NCBI GenBank assembly: GCA_003650185.1
Contig: QMOF01000076.1
Coordinates: 1 to 9,373 of the forward strand
Length of the DNA: 9,373 bases
Direction: 5' to 3'
Source: Chloroflexota bacterium
GTDB lineage: Bacteria; Chloroflexota; Dehalococcoidia; UBA2247; RBG-13-53-26
A program made the position numbers and the translations under genes. The notes below the pieces were generated by a model. That model was not told the DNA's origin. It saw only the letters and a program-made list of their open reading frames with translations, and did not search any database. Of this stretch, positions 1 to 6,057 are shown one piece after another (the first letter of the stretch is position 1; each line of letters opens with the position of its first letter).

Positions 1-315
1 CACCAGGACGGCGATGAACCCGAGCAGGGTGGTCAGGATCACCATCGGCAGGTTCAGACCATCAACCCCGAGGTAATACTGGACATCAATTTGAGGAATC
101 CAGGAGACCTTCTCTACAAACTGGACCTCATCACCAGCGCCGGTGTCAAAAAGCACGAACAGTATGACCGACAGCACAAAGGAGGCAAAGGTGAACAGAG
201 CAGCAATGCTCCTGATCCCATGCTCGTCCAGTTGCCTGAGCACAGCAATCAGCAGCGCCCCTACGGCAGGCAAGAAAATGATCAAAGACAGAGGATGGAT
301 GTCTACAAAGTCCAA
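1..315 (-). CDS. nuoM: NADH-quinone oxidoreductase subunit M, N-terminal part (runs off left edge)
   Basis: This is the first 105 codons of an antiporter-like, ion-pumping membrane subunit of complex I. It was found by reading the minus strand directly. The translation has a hydrophobic helix at about residues 10-27, a second at 35-57, then an outer loop ending in YYLGVDGLNLPMVILTTLL (80-98), which is the conserved NuoM signature leading into the next helix. The start is TTG at 315: the frame has a TAA two codons upstream, and GGGGGAG lies 6 bases before TTG. ATG codons just upstream (at 340 and 334) are in another frame that closes after about a dozen codons. It lies 35 bases after nuoL, as expected for nuoL-nuoM order. 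The signature and position favour NuoM over NuoN. The conserved pumping residues lie outside the window. Confidence 0.93.
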   Translation of the reverse strand, partial: MDFVDIHPLSLIIFLPAVGALLIAVLRQLDEHGIRSIAALFTFASFVLSVILFVLFDTGAGDEVQFVEKVSWIPQIDVQYYLGVDGLNLPMVILTTLLGFIAVLV

Positions 316-321
316 GACTTA

Positions 322-328
322 CTCCCCC
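322..328 (-). promoter_or_regulatory. Ribosome binding site deciding the nuoM TTG start
   Basis: GGGGGAG lies 6 bases before TTG at 315, in the 35-base gap after the nuoL stop. It resembles the GGGGGAG in front of nuoA, which also precedes a TTG start. It is the only Shine-Dalgarno-like stretch next to the only in-frame start codon before the first membrane helix. Confidence 0.7.
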
Positions 329-350
329 AGATCATAGCCATCTCTTGCTT

Positions 351-2363
351 CTACTTGACAAACAGATACGTGAACGCGGCAATGACCAGAATCCCCACGA
401 ACATGACCAGCCCATAAGCCTGAAGTCGCCCTGTCTGCGCCTGCCTGATCACCCCCGCACTGCCTATCGTTCCCTCGGCTATCCCGTTGACCAGCCCATC
501 GACTATGTTGCTGTCGACCCACTGGAGCACCCAGAAGACACCGTCCACCAGCACCCTCACCACAAACACCCTCTCGTAGAGCTCGTCCATCCAGTATTTC
601 CGTGACAGCACCTTGTAGGGCGTCGGCAGCAGCCGGCCCACCTCCTCGCCTGACGGCTGCCTGCGGATGTACATCATGTAGGCGAAAGCTACACCACCGA
701 GGGCCACGATCAGCGATATCAGCGGCAAACCGTGGTGCGAGGTGAACAGAGTGAAGGCATGCGTCCATGAATGCGACACATGCTCACCGAAGAAGCTGCT
801 AAACCAGCCATTCACGTTGATCCACCCCGAGCCAATGGCCAGTGCCGCCAGCACGAACATCGGGACAAGCATTACCGCCGGTGACTCGTGAAGACCCCCG
901 TGGCCGTGCCCGTGCACAGAGGCAGTACCGCCCCGGTACTCACCGTGGAACGTCATGAACACTGTCCGGAACATGTAGAAGGCGGTCATGAACACCGTTA
1001 TCATCGCCAGAATGAACAGTATGTAACGTGGCCCACCCAGTTCCATCGCCTCGGCCACGATCTCGTCCTTACTCCAGAAGCAGGCGAGCGGCCAGATGCC
1101 TGCCATGCTGATGGTGCCGATGAGGTAGACCAGGTACGTCCAGGGCATGTGCTTGCGCAGACCGCCCATCTCACGCATATCGAAAGTTCCCGTGGCATGG
1201 TTCACACTTCCCGACGCCAGGAACAGCAGGGCCTTGCAGAAGGCGTGATTGAACAGGTGGAATATGCCTATGGCCGCAGCACCCTTGGCCAGCTCGATTC
1301 CCACCGGTTCGCTATGATCGCCGTAGAACTCCACCAGTCCTATAGCGCCCAGCCCGAGCATCATGTAGCCGAGCTGACTGACGGTGCAGTAGGCCAGCAC
1401 TCGCTTGATATCGTTGGCCACCAGGGCCATGGATGCCGCGAATATGGCCGTGAAGGCCCCTATGGCCCCCACCGTGGTCAAGGCCACCTCAGAGTGAGCG
1501 AACATGGGGAAGCATCGAGCCACCAGGAAGACACCGGCTGTGACCATGGTCGACGAATGGATCAAGGCACTGACCGGAGTGGGGCCTTCCATGGCATCGG
1601 GCAACCAGACATGGAGCGGGAACTGGGCTGACTTGCCCACCGCCCCGGCGAAAATCCCTATGGCCACCAGGGTCATGAGGCTGACGCCCAGGGAAGTCAT
1701 CGCAGCCAGCTCCGGTGCTGCCTCGTACAGGGCGCTGATGTTCAGCGTGTGTGCAGCAGTACCTGGTTCCGTCCTGAAGAACAGGACCAGGATCGCTGCC
1801 AGCAGGCCAAGGTCCCCTATGCGGGTGACTATGAACGCCTTCTTGGCAGCAGCCGCCGCCGAAGGTTTGTGAAACCAGAACCCGATAAGCAGGTAAGAGC
1901 ACAGGCCCACCAGCTCCCAGAATACGAAGAGTTGGATCAGGTTGTCCGCCAGCACCAGGCCCAGCATCGAGCCGGTGAACAGCGACATAAAAGCATAGTA
2001 GCGGCAATAGCCGGAATCGCCGTGCATGTAGCCCTGGGAATATATCTGCACCATCAGACTGCACAGCGTCACCACTACAACCATCACAGCAGTCAGCGGA
2101 TCAAGCATCACCCCCAGCTTGATGGTGTGATTACCTATCACCACCCACTCTACGGGGTCGAAGACCAACTCCCCCTGCACGCGTACGCTGTTAAGGGCCC
2201 ACAGGGCAAATACGAACGATACAGCTATCGAGGCAATGGTGACATAGCCCGCAAGCCGCGGCCTGTCGTTGAAGAACGGCCGGATTATGAAAGAAATGAT
2301 GACGAACGAGAAAAGGGGAAGCAGGAAGATGAGCCAGACAGCCGCCTCTGGAATATCAGACAT
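351..2363 (-). CDS. nuoL: NADH-quinone oxidoreductase subunit L
   Basis: This is the distal antiporter-like, ion-pumping subunit of the complex I membrane arm, 670 residues, slightly longer than the usual 610-650. Family landmarks in order: FWELVGLCSYLLIGFWF (148-164) with Glu150, matching the essential glutamate of helix 5; GKSAQFPLHVWLPDAMEGP (243-261) with Lys244, in the broken helix 7 region; KRVLAYCTVSQLGYMMLG (320-337); and HLFNHAFCKALLF (369-381), the broken helix 12. The C-terminal part (about 585-670) fits the long lateral helix plus a last membrane anchor that separates NuoL from NuoM and NuoN. A His-rich loop (HGHGHGGLH, 484-492) and an approximately 20-residue insertion near 341-362 are local features. 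The ATG overlaps the stop of the small upstream gene by one base (TGATG). Mrp antiporter subunits are related, but the operon settles identity. Confidence 0.98.
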   Translation of the reverse strand: MSDIPEAAVWLIFLLPLFSFVIISFIIRPFFNDRPRLAGYVTIASIAVSFVFALWALNSVRVQGELVFDPVEWVVIGNHTIKLGVMLDPLTAVMVVVVTLCSLMVQIYSQGYMHGDSGYCRYYAFMSLFTGSMLGLVLADNLIQLFVFWELVGLCSYLLIGFWFHKPSAAAAAKKAFIVTRIGDLGLLAAILVLFFRTEPGTAAHTLNISALYEAAPELAAMTSLGVSLMTLVAIGIFAGAVGKSAQFPLHVWLPDAMEGPTPVSALIHSSTMVTAGVFLVARCFPMFAHSEVALTTVGAIGAFTAIFAASMALVANDIKRVLAYCTVSQLGYMMLGLGAIGLVEFYGDHSEPVGIELAKGAAAIGIFHLFNHAFCKALLFLASGSVNHATGTFDMREMGGLRKHMPWTYLVYLIGTISMAGIWPLACFWSKDEIVAEAMELGGPRYILFILAMITVFMTAFYMFRTVFMTFHGEYRGGTASVHGHGHGGLHESPAVMLVPMFVLAALAIGSGWINVNGWFSSFFGEHVSHSWTHAFTLFTSHHGLPLISLIVALGGVAFAYMMYIRRQPSGEEVGRLLPTPYKVLSRKYWMDELYERVFVVRVLVDGVFWVLQWVDSNIVDGLVNGIAEGTIGSAGVIRQAQTGRLQAYGLVMFVGILVIAAFTYLFVK

Positions 2364-2557
2364 CAGGCTTTCCTCAAGATCTCCTCTACCACATGGTCTT
2401 TCTCTTCAGGAATGAGGACCCGGTAGGTGGCTGACACCCCACTGGTCGGACTATCAGGATCAACCAGGAGCCGAGTAGGAATGCCCTCCCCCTCAAAGAA
2501 CTCCTTCCACATCTCAGCTACTATCAGATTCGGAGCAGTCCTAATCTGAACCCACAT
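2363..2557 (-). CDS. Small soluble DUF2007-like protein between nuoK and nuoL
   Basis: This is a 64-residue protein with no membrane segment and no cysteines, so it is not a known complex I subunit. The pattern is a short strand (VQIRTAPN), a helix carrying AEMWKEFFEGEGIPTRLL (about 14-31), a strand ATYRVLIPEE (43-52) and a terminal helix HVVEEILRKA. Alternation of strand, helix, 'eGIp', 'VlVPee' and a final helix is typical of the DUF2007 family (putative signal-transducing proteins, PF09413), whose biochemical role is unknown. I infer that assignment from pattern only. The ATG is one base after the nuoK stop and its TGA overlaps the nuoL ATG, so it is co-translated with membrane-arm genes. 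Possible roles include an assembly or regulatory factor, but nothing in the sequence shows which. The gene is surely real; the family call is moderate. Confidence 0.85.
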   Translation of the reverse strand: MWVQIRTAPNLIVAEMWKEFFEGEGIPTRLLVDPDSPTSGVSATYRVLIPEEKDHVVEEILRKA

Positions 2558-2558
2558 C

Positions 2559-2876
2559 TTATCCCTTCATTAGGTCGATCTCACTGGCGTCAACCGTCTT
2601 GCGGGTGCGATAGACGGCCATGATTATGGCCAGACCTACCGCCGCCTCCGCAGCCGCCACTACTATGACGAAGATGGCAAACACCTGCCCCTCCAACACC
2701 ACCGTTCCTGGCACCAGAAACCTGGAAAAGGCCACCAGCGCGATGTTGGCCGCATTCAGCATTATCTCAATGCACATCAGGATAACGACGGCATTCCGCT
2801 TCACCAGAGCCCCGTACATCCCTATGCAGAAAAGTATGGCCGACAGCACCAGATAGTGCTCCAGACCTATAGACAT
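2559..2876 (-). CDS. nuoK: NADH-quinone oxidoreductase subunit K
   Basis: This is a small three-helix membrane subunit of complex I (homologous to MrpC and mitochondrial ND4L) that joins the antiporter-like subunits to the proximal part of the membrane arm. Its 105 residues match the family length of about 100. Helix 1 is YLVLSAILFCIGMYG; helix 2 contains LMCIEIMLNAANIALVAFSR (33-52) with the conserved Glu37; helix 3 contains GQVFAIFVIVVAAAEAAVG (63-81) with the conserved Glu77. Both buried glutamates of the proton path are therefore present. The C-terminal tail is short and charged. The ATG lies one base after the nuoJ stop, with GAGGGAG 7 bases before it, inside the end of nuoJ. Confidence 0.98.
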   Translation of the reverse strand: MSIGLEHYLVLSAILFCIGMYGALVKRNAVVILMCIEIMLNAANIALVAFSRFLVPGTVVLEGQVFAIFVIVVAAAEAAVGLAIIMAVYRTRKTVDASEIDLMKG

Positions 2877-2877
2877 C

Positions 2878-3366
2878 TTACTTCTCCCTCATTATGGCTA
2901 TAGCCCCTAGAGCCGCCGCTAGAAGCATCACACCAGCGATCTCCAGCGGCAGGACAAACCCGTTCTCAGAGAACAACAACTGACCGAGCCCCCCCGTGGA
3001 CGTCATCTCAGACATCTCGCCACCTTCCAGCCACCCATAGGTCACCGCGGAGCTTATCATCACTCCCAGCAGCACCACAGCGGCAACGCCGGCTGGCAAC
3101 CTCAACCTGCCGGATGGGTTGCCAGCCTGTGCATCCCTGGTAAACATGATGGCAAAAATAAGCAATATGGCTATAGCTCCAATGTAGATCAGCACCTGCA
3201 CAGCCGCCAGAAAGCCCGCATTGAGCGTCACATAGATTCCCGCCACAGTGAAAAAGCAGAGAATCAGGAACAAGGCAGCGCGAAACACGTCACGCAGCAT
3301 AATTACCGCCAGCGCAGCTACAACGCTGAGCACTGCCAGTATCCAGAACGCAACGTCAACCGCCAT
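2878..3366 (-). CDS. nuoJ: NADH-quinone oxidoreductase subunit J
   Basis: This is a membrane-arm subunit of complex I (homologous to ND6), 162 residues, about the usual size for bacterial NuoJ. Five hydrophobic segments are visible: about 4-23, 30-48, 54-75, 92-110 and 138-158. The signature is in the third helix, FLAAVQVLIYIGAIAILLIF (52-71), which in known structures carries the pi-bulge that changes shape during turnover. A charged loop (TRDAQAGNPSGRLR) follows. The ATG overlaps the nuoI stop by one base (TAATG), and the TAA is one base before the nuoK ATG, so translational coupling on both sides is likely. Confidence 0.97.
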   Translation of the reverse strand: MAVDVAFWILAVLSVVAALAVIMLRDVFRAALFLILCFFTVAGIYVTLNAGFLAAVQVLIYIGAIAILLIFAIMFTRDAQAGNPSGRLRLPAGVAAVVLLGVMISSAVTYGWLEGGEMSEMTSTGGLGQLLFSENGFVLPLEIAGVMLLAAALGAIAIMREK

Positions 3367-3866
3367 TAGTCTTGCTTCTTCCTCCCTGCGGTATCCAGAA
3401 GAAGGGTCTGCCGCGGCAGGGTCGACTCCACCTCGGGTCGGAAGTAACCGCTCCGCCGCTTCCCCGGCCCCAACTCCAGTTGCTCCTTGGACAACACCAG
3501 GTCCCCCCTGCGATAGCTGGCCCGCTCATAGTCGAGACCCAGGAAAAGCGCGTCATACGGACACGACTCCACACACAGCCCGCAGAAGATGCAACGCCCG
3601 GTGTCCACTTCGAATTTCTCCACCACGTACCGGTTATCGCTCCCCCTAGAGGTCACAATCTCTATGTTGCCCTGCGGGCAACTCTTGGCACACGTAGCAC
3701 AACCAGTGCACCGGCTCTTGTCCCACACCAGCTCGTACCCACGGAAGCGTTTCGATACGGTGAGCTTCTGCTCCGGGTACTGTGTAGTAATGCGTGGCCG
3801 GAAGACGTGCTTCAGGGTTATGTTCAACCCCTTGGCCAGCCCCTTGCCATACCTCTCAAACCGCAA
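3366..3866 (-). CDS. nuoI: NADH-quinone oxidoreductase subunit I (two 4Fe-4S ferredoxin domains)
   Basis: This is the peripheral-arm subunit that carries clusters N6a and N6b and passes electrons to N2 in NuoB. It has 166 residues. Two classical CxxCxxCxxxCP motifs are present: Cys53, 56, 59, 63 and Cys92, 95, 98, 102. The N-terminal amphipathic stretch (GLAKGLNITLKHVFRPRITTQYPEQ) matches the membrane-docking part of NuoI. A tail of about 60 residues after the second motif is charged and cysteine-free. The start is TTG at 3866, preceded by GGGAGGG with 6 bases of spacing and overlapping the nuoH end by 11 bases. With NuoG absent from the usual place, NuoI may be the point where electrons enter from an external donor; that is inference. 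Confidence 0.98.
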   Translation of the reverse strand: MRFERYGKGLAKGLNITLKHVFRPRITTQYPEQKLTVSKRFRGYELVWDKSRCTGCATCAKSCPQGNIEIVTSRGSDNRYVVEKFEVDTGRCIFCGLCVESCPYDALFLGLDYERASYRRGDLVLSKEQLELGPGKRRSGYFRPEVESTLPRQTLLLDTAGRKKQD

Positions 3867-4947
3867 CTTCGACCCTCCCGCCTCCGAGCTTAAACAGTTT
3901 TGACCACGCCAGTATCAACCCACCCGCTACCGCGAAGTTGATGAACAGTACCCACCAGGGAATATCTCCATCAAAAGCCACCTCCTCTATGCCAATAACC
4001 AGCAGGTTGATCAGCGCAGCAGGGAAGAGGAACTTCCAGGCAAAACCCATCAACTGGTCTATTCGCAACCGGGGGAAGGTAATCCTGAACCAGATCAATA
4101 GGACAAAAATAAGCAGTGTCTTGGCCACGAACCAGAGCCCGCCCAGATAGTCGTCAGCCGGGCCTACCCACCCTTTGAGAAACACCGTCGCGGCAATAGC
4201 CGACATAGCCAGAGCGTGGCCATACTCGGCTAGATAGAACATAGCGAACTTCATGCCTGAGTACTCGATATGGAACCCAGCCACAATCTCCGAGTCAGCC
4301 TCCAGGAGGTCAAACGGCCCACGGTTGATCTCAGCCATCGAACTCGCCAGGAAAATCAGGAACCCCAGAGGCGTCAGCAGGAAGAAGGGGACCTGGTGCC
4401 CGGTCACAATGTCATTCATCGACAAGGAACCGACGATCACCACCACGCCGATTATCGACAGCACCAGGGGCATCTCGTAGCTTATCATTGCCGCTACCAC
4501 GCGCATGGCAGAAATCAATGAGTACTTGTTGTTCGAACCCCACCCAGCCATGAACAGCCCGACGACGCCCAGCGCGCTAACCGCCACCACGTAGAGAATC
4601 CCAATATTGAGATTAGGAATGAGCCCCCCCAGCTTGCCGTGAAACGGCACTACCGCGAAAATGAGCAGCACCGGCAGAAAGACCACAACAGGCGCTAGAA
4701 AGTGTACTGCCCTATCCGCTCCCGCCGGGACGATATCTTCCTTGAGCAACACCTTGATGGCGTCGGCGATCGGCTGTAGCACGCCGAAAGGACCGGCACG
4801 GTTGGGGCCCCTCCGGAGCTGGAACGGCCCGAACCCCCTGCGCTCAACGTAGATAAAGGCCATCACACCGATCACTACAAAAGCCAGGATTACGGTAGCG
4901 AAAACCGCGAAGTGCGCCCAGTAGTTGTCCAGAGGCCAGAAACTCAT
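3856..4947 (-). CDS. nuoH: NADH-quinone oxidoreductase subunit H
   Basis: This is the membrane subunit (homologous to ND1) that joins both arms and forms much of the quinone channel. It has 363 residues with about eight hydrophobic segments. Conserved blocks are VERRGFGPFQLRRGPNRAGP (34-53, with Glu35); a loop ending in KEDIVPAGADR (69-79); SAMRVVAAMISYEMPLVLS (146-164, with Glu158); and NRGPFDLLEADSEIVAGFH (208-226), followed by EYSGMKFAMFYLAEY (228-242). The acidic cluster that is normally three glutamates reads Glu216, Asp218, Glu220 here, a conservative change. The ATG overlaps the nuoD stop by one base (TGATG). This direct D-to-H junction shows that nuoE, nuoF and nuoG are not in their customary place. 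Confidence 0.98.
   Translation of the reverse strand: MSFWPLDNYWAHFAVFATVILAFVVIGVMAFIYVERRGFGPFQLRRGPNRAGPFGVLQPIADAIKVLLKEDIVPAGADRAVHFLAPVVVFLPVLLIFAVVPFHGKLGGLIPNLNIGILYVVAVSALGVVGLFMAGWGSNNKYSLISAMRVVAAMISYEMPLVLSIIGVVVIVGSLSMNDIVTGHQVPFFLLTPLGFLIFLASSMAEINRGPFDLLEADSEIVAGFHIEYSGMKFAMFYLAEYGHALAMSAIAATVFLKGWVGPADDYLGGLWFVAKTLLIFVLLIWFRITFPRLRIDQLMGFAWKFLFPAALINLLVIGIEEVAFDGDIPWWVLFINFAVAGGLILAWSKLFKLGGGRVEVAV
3873..3879 (-). promoter_or_regulatory. Ribosome binding site deciding the nuoI TTG start
   Basis: GGGAGGG within the last codons of nuoH lies 6 bases before TTG at 3866. It supports TTG as the nuoI start and an 11-base overlap with nuoH; the protein then begins MRFERYGKGLAKG, as expected for the family. 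Confidence 0.7.
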
Positions 4948-6053
4948 CAGCGGTCCACCTCACCCAGGCAGATGTCGATACTGCCAAAAGTAGCTATGGC
5001 GTCCGCCAGCTTCCAGCCTCTAATCATGTCGCGGAGCGCAGTGAGGTTGATTAGCGTCGGGGGCCGGATGTGCAGCCGATAGGGCGCTATCGAGTTGTCA
5101 GAGACAATATAGAAACCCAGCTCACCCTGCGGTCCTTCTATGCGTCCGTAAGCCTCGCCCTTTGGGGGCCTCAGGAATTGTGGCACCTTGGCGCAGACCT
5201 CTCCTTCCGGTAGCTGTTCTATGGCCTGCCTGAGTATACGCAGGCTCTGTTGCATCTCCATTATCCTGACCCTGTACCGGTCGTAGTTGTCCCCTACCTC
5301 CCCCGTGGGGATGTCAAATTCGAAGCGGTCGTACACAGAGTACGGGTCAACCTTCCGAATGTCCCACTTCACGCCGCTGGCGCGCAGCACCGGCCCGCTG
5401 ACCGACGCATTGATGGCGAGCTCCCGCGGCAGGATGCCCACGCCCTTCGTCCGAGCCAGCAGTATCTCGTTCTCAGCCAGCAGCGCCTCGTATTCCTCGA
5501 TGTAGCTCGGCATCTCCGCCACAAATTGCTTTAAAGCAGGCATGAACTCCTCAGGCAAATCATGACTCACCCCGCCGATGCGCATGTAGTTGTAGGTCAG
5601 CCGCTGCCCGCAGACCATTTCGAACAGATCCAGGAGCTTCTCCCTCTCACGATACATATAGAGCAGCGGCGTGAACACAGAACAGCCCAGGTCATTCAAG
5701 AAGAAACCTACTGCCATCAGGTGGCTCGAGATGCGCATCATCTCGTCCATGATGACCCGAATGTACTCAGCGCGCTCCGGAACCGTGATCCCGGCCAGCT
5801 TCTCCACCGCCAGGACGTATGCGTGGTTGTTGGTCATCGAAGACAGGTAAGCGAGTCGGTCGGTCAGTGGAATGAACTGGGTGTAGGTGCGGGTCTCTGC
5901 CAGCTTCTCAATGCCGCGGTGCAGGTAGCCGAACATGGGCTCCAGGTCCATCACCACCTCGCCGTCATACGTGACTCTCATACGAAAGACACCATGCGTC
6001 GAAGGGTGCTGAGGCCCCATGTTCAGGACAAACGGCTCAGTTCTCAACTCCAC
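4947..6053 (-). CDS. nuoD: NADH-quinone oxidoreductase subunit D (49 kDa type)
   Basis: This is the peripheral-arm subunit derived from the hydrogenase large subunit; with NuoB it forms the quinone-reducing site. It has 368 residues, a stand-alone NuoD rather than a C-D fusion. The N-terminus has NMGPQHPSTHGVFRM (11-25); His20 and Tyr69 (in DRLAYLS) match the two residues that hold the quinone head group in studied complexes. LHRGIEKLAE (44-53) and DPYSVYDRFEFDIPTG (236-251) are further family blocks. It ends in DICLGEVDR, close to the usual D-x-V-x-GE-[IV]-DR end but with Cys362. The start is GTG at 6053, four bases after the radical SAM stop, with AGGCGGG 8 bases upstream. Ni-binding Cys pairs of hydrogenases are absent, so it is not an [NiFe] hydrogenase. 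Confidence 0.98.
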   Translation of the reverse strand: MELRTEPFVLNMGPQHPSTHGVFRMRVTYDGEVVMDLEPMFGYLHRGIEKLAETRTYTQFIPLTDRLAYLSSMTNNHAYVLAVEKLAGITVPERAEYIRVIMDEMMRISSHLMAVGFFLNDLGCSVFTPLLYMYREREKLLDLFEMVCGQRLTYNYMRIGGVSHDLPEEFMPALKQFVAEMPSYIEEYEALLAENEILLARTKGVGILPRELAINASVSGPVLRASGVKWDIRKVDPYSVYDRFEFDIPTGEVGDNYDRYRVRIMEMQQSLRILRQAIEQLPEGEVCAKVPQFLRPPKGEAYGRIEGPQGELGFYIVSDNSIAPYRLHIRPPTLINLTALRDMIRGWKLADAIATFGSIDICLGEVDR

Positions 6054-6057
6054 TTGA

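Noticed and set aside
316..350. A short leader peptide starting at ATG 340 between nuoL and nuoM
   Set aside because: About a dozen codons with no ribosome site of its own; better read as spacer carrying the nuoM ribosome site.
888..1631. A long open frame on the plus strand (247 codons) antisense to nuoL
   Set aside because: It lies wholly inside nuoL on the other strand, its translation is rich in His, Gln and Glu with no recognisable domain, and there is no supporting ribosome site. It mirrors codon bias in the real gene.
1489..2064. A 191-codon minus-strand frame inside nuoL
   Set aside because: A shifted reading of nuoL; the NuoL frame carries every conserved motif through this region, so no frameshift is needed.
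1749..2426. A 225-codon plus-strand frame across nuoL and the DUF2007-like gene
   Set aside because: Low-complexity, strongly charged translation with no family pattern; fully opposite to well-supported genes.
4947..6053. nuoD and neighbours as an energy-converting [NiFe] hydrogenase (Ech/Hyc type)
   Set aside because: The nickel-binding cysteine pairs are absent, the quinone-site His20 and Tyr69 are present, and NuoA, NuoJ and NuoK are all encoded, so this is complex I.
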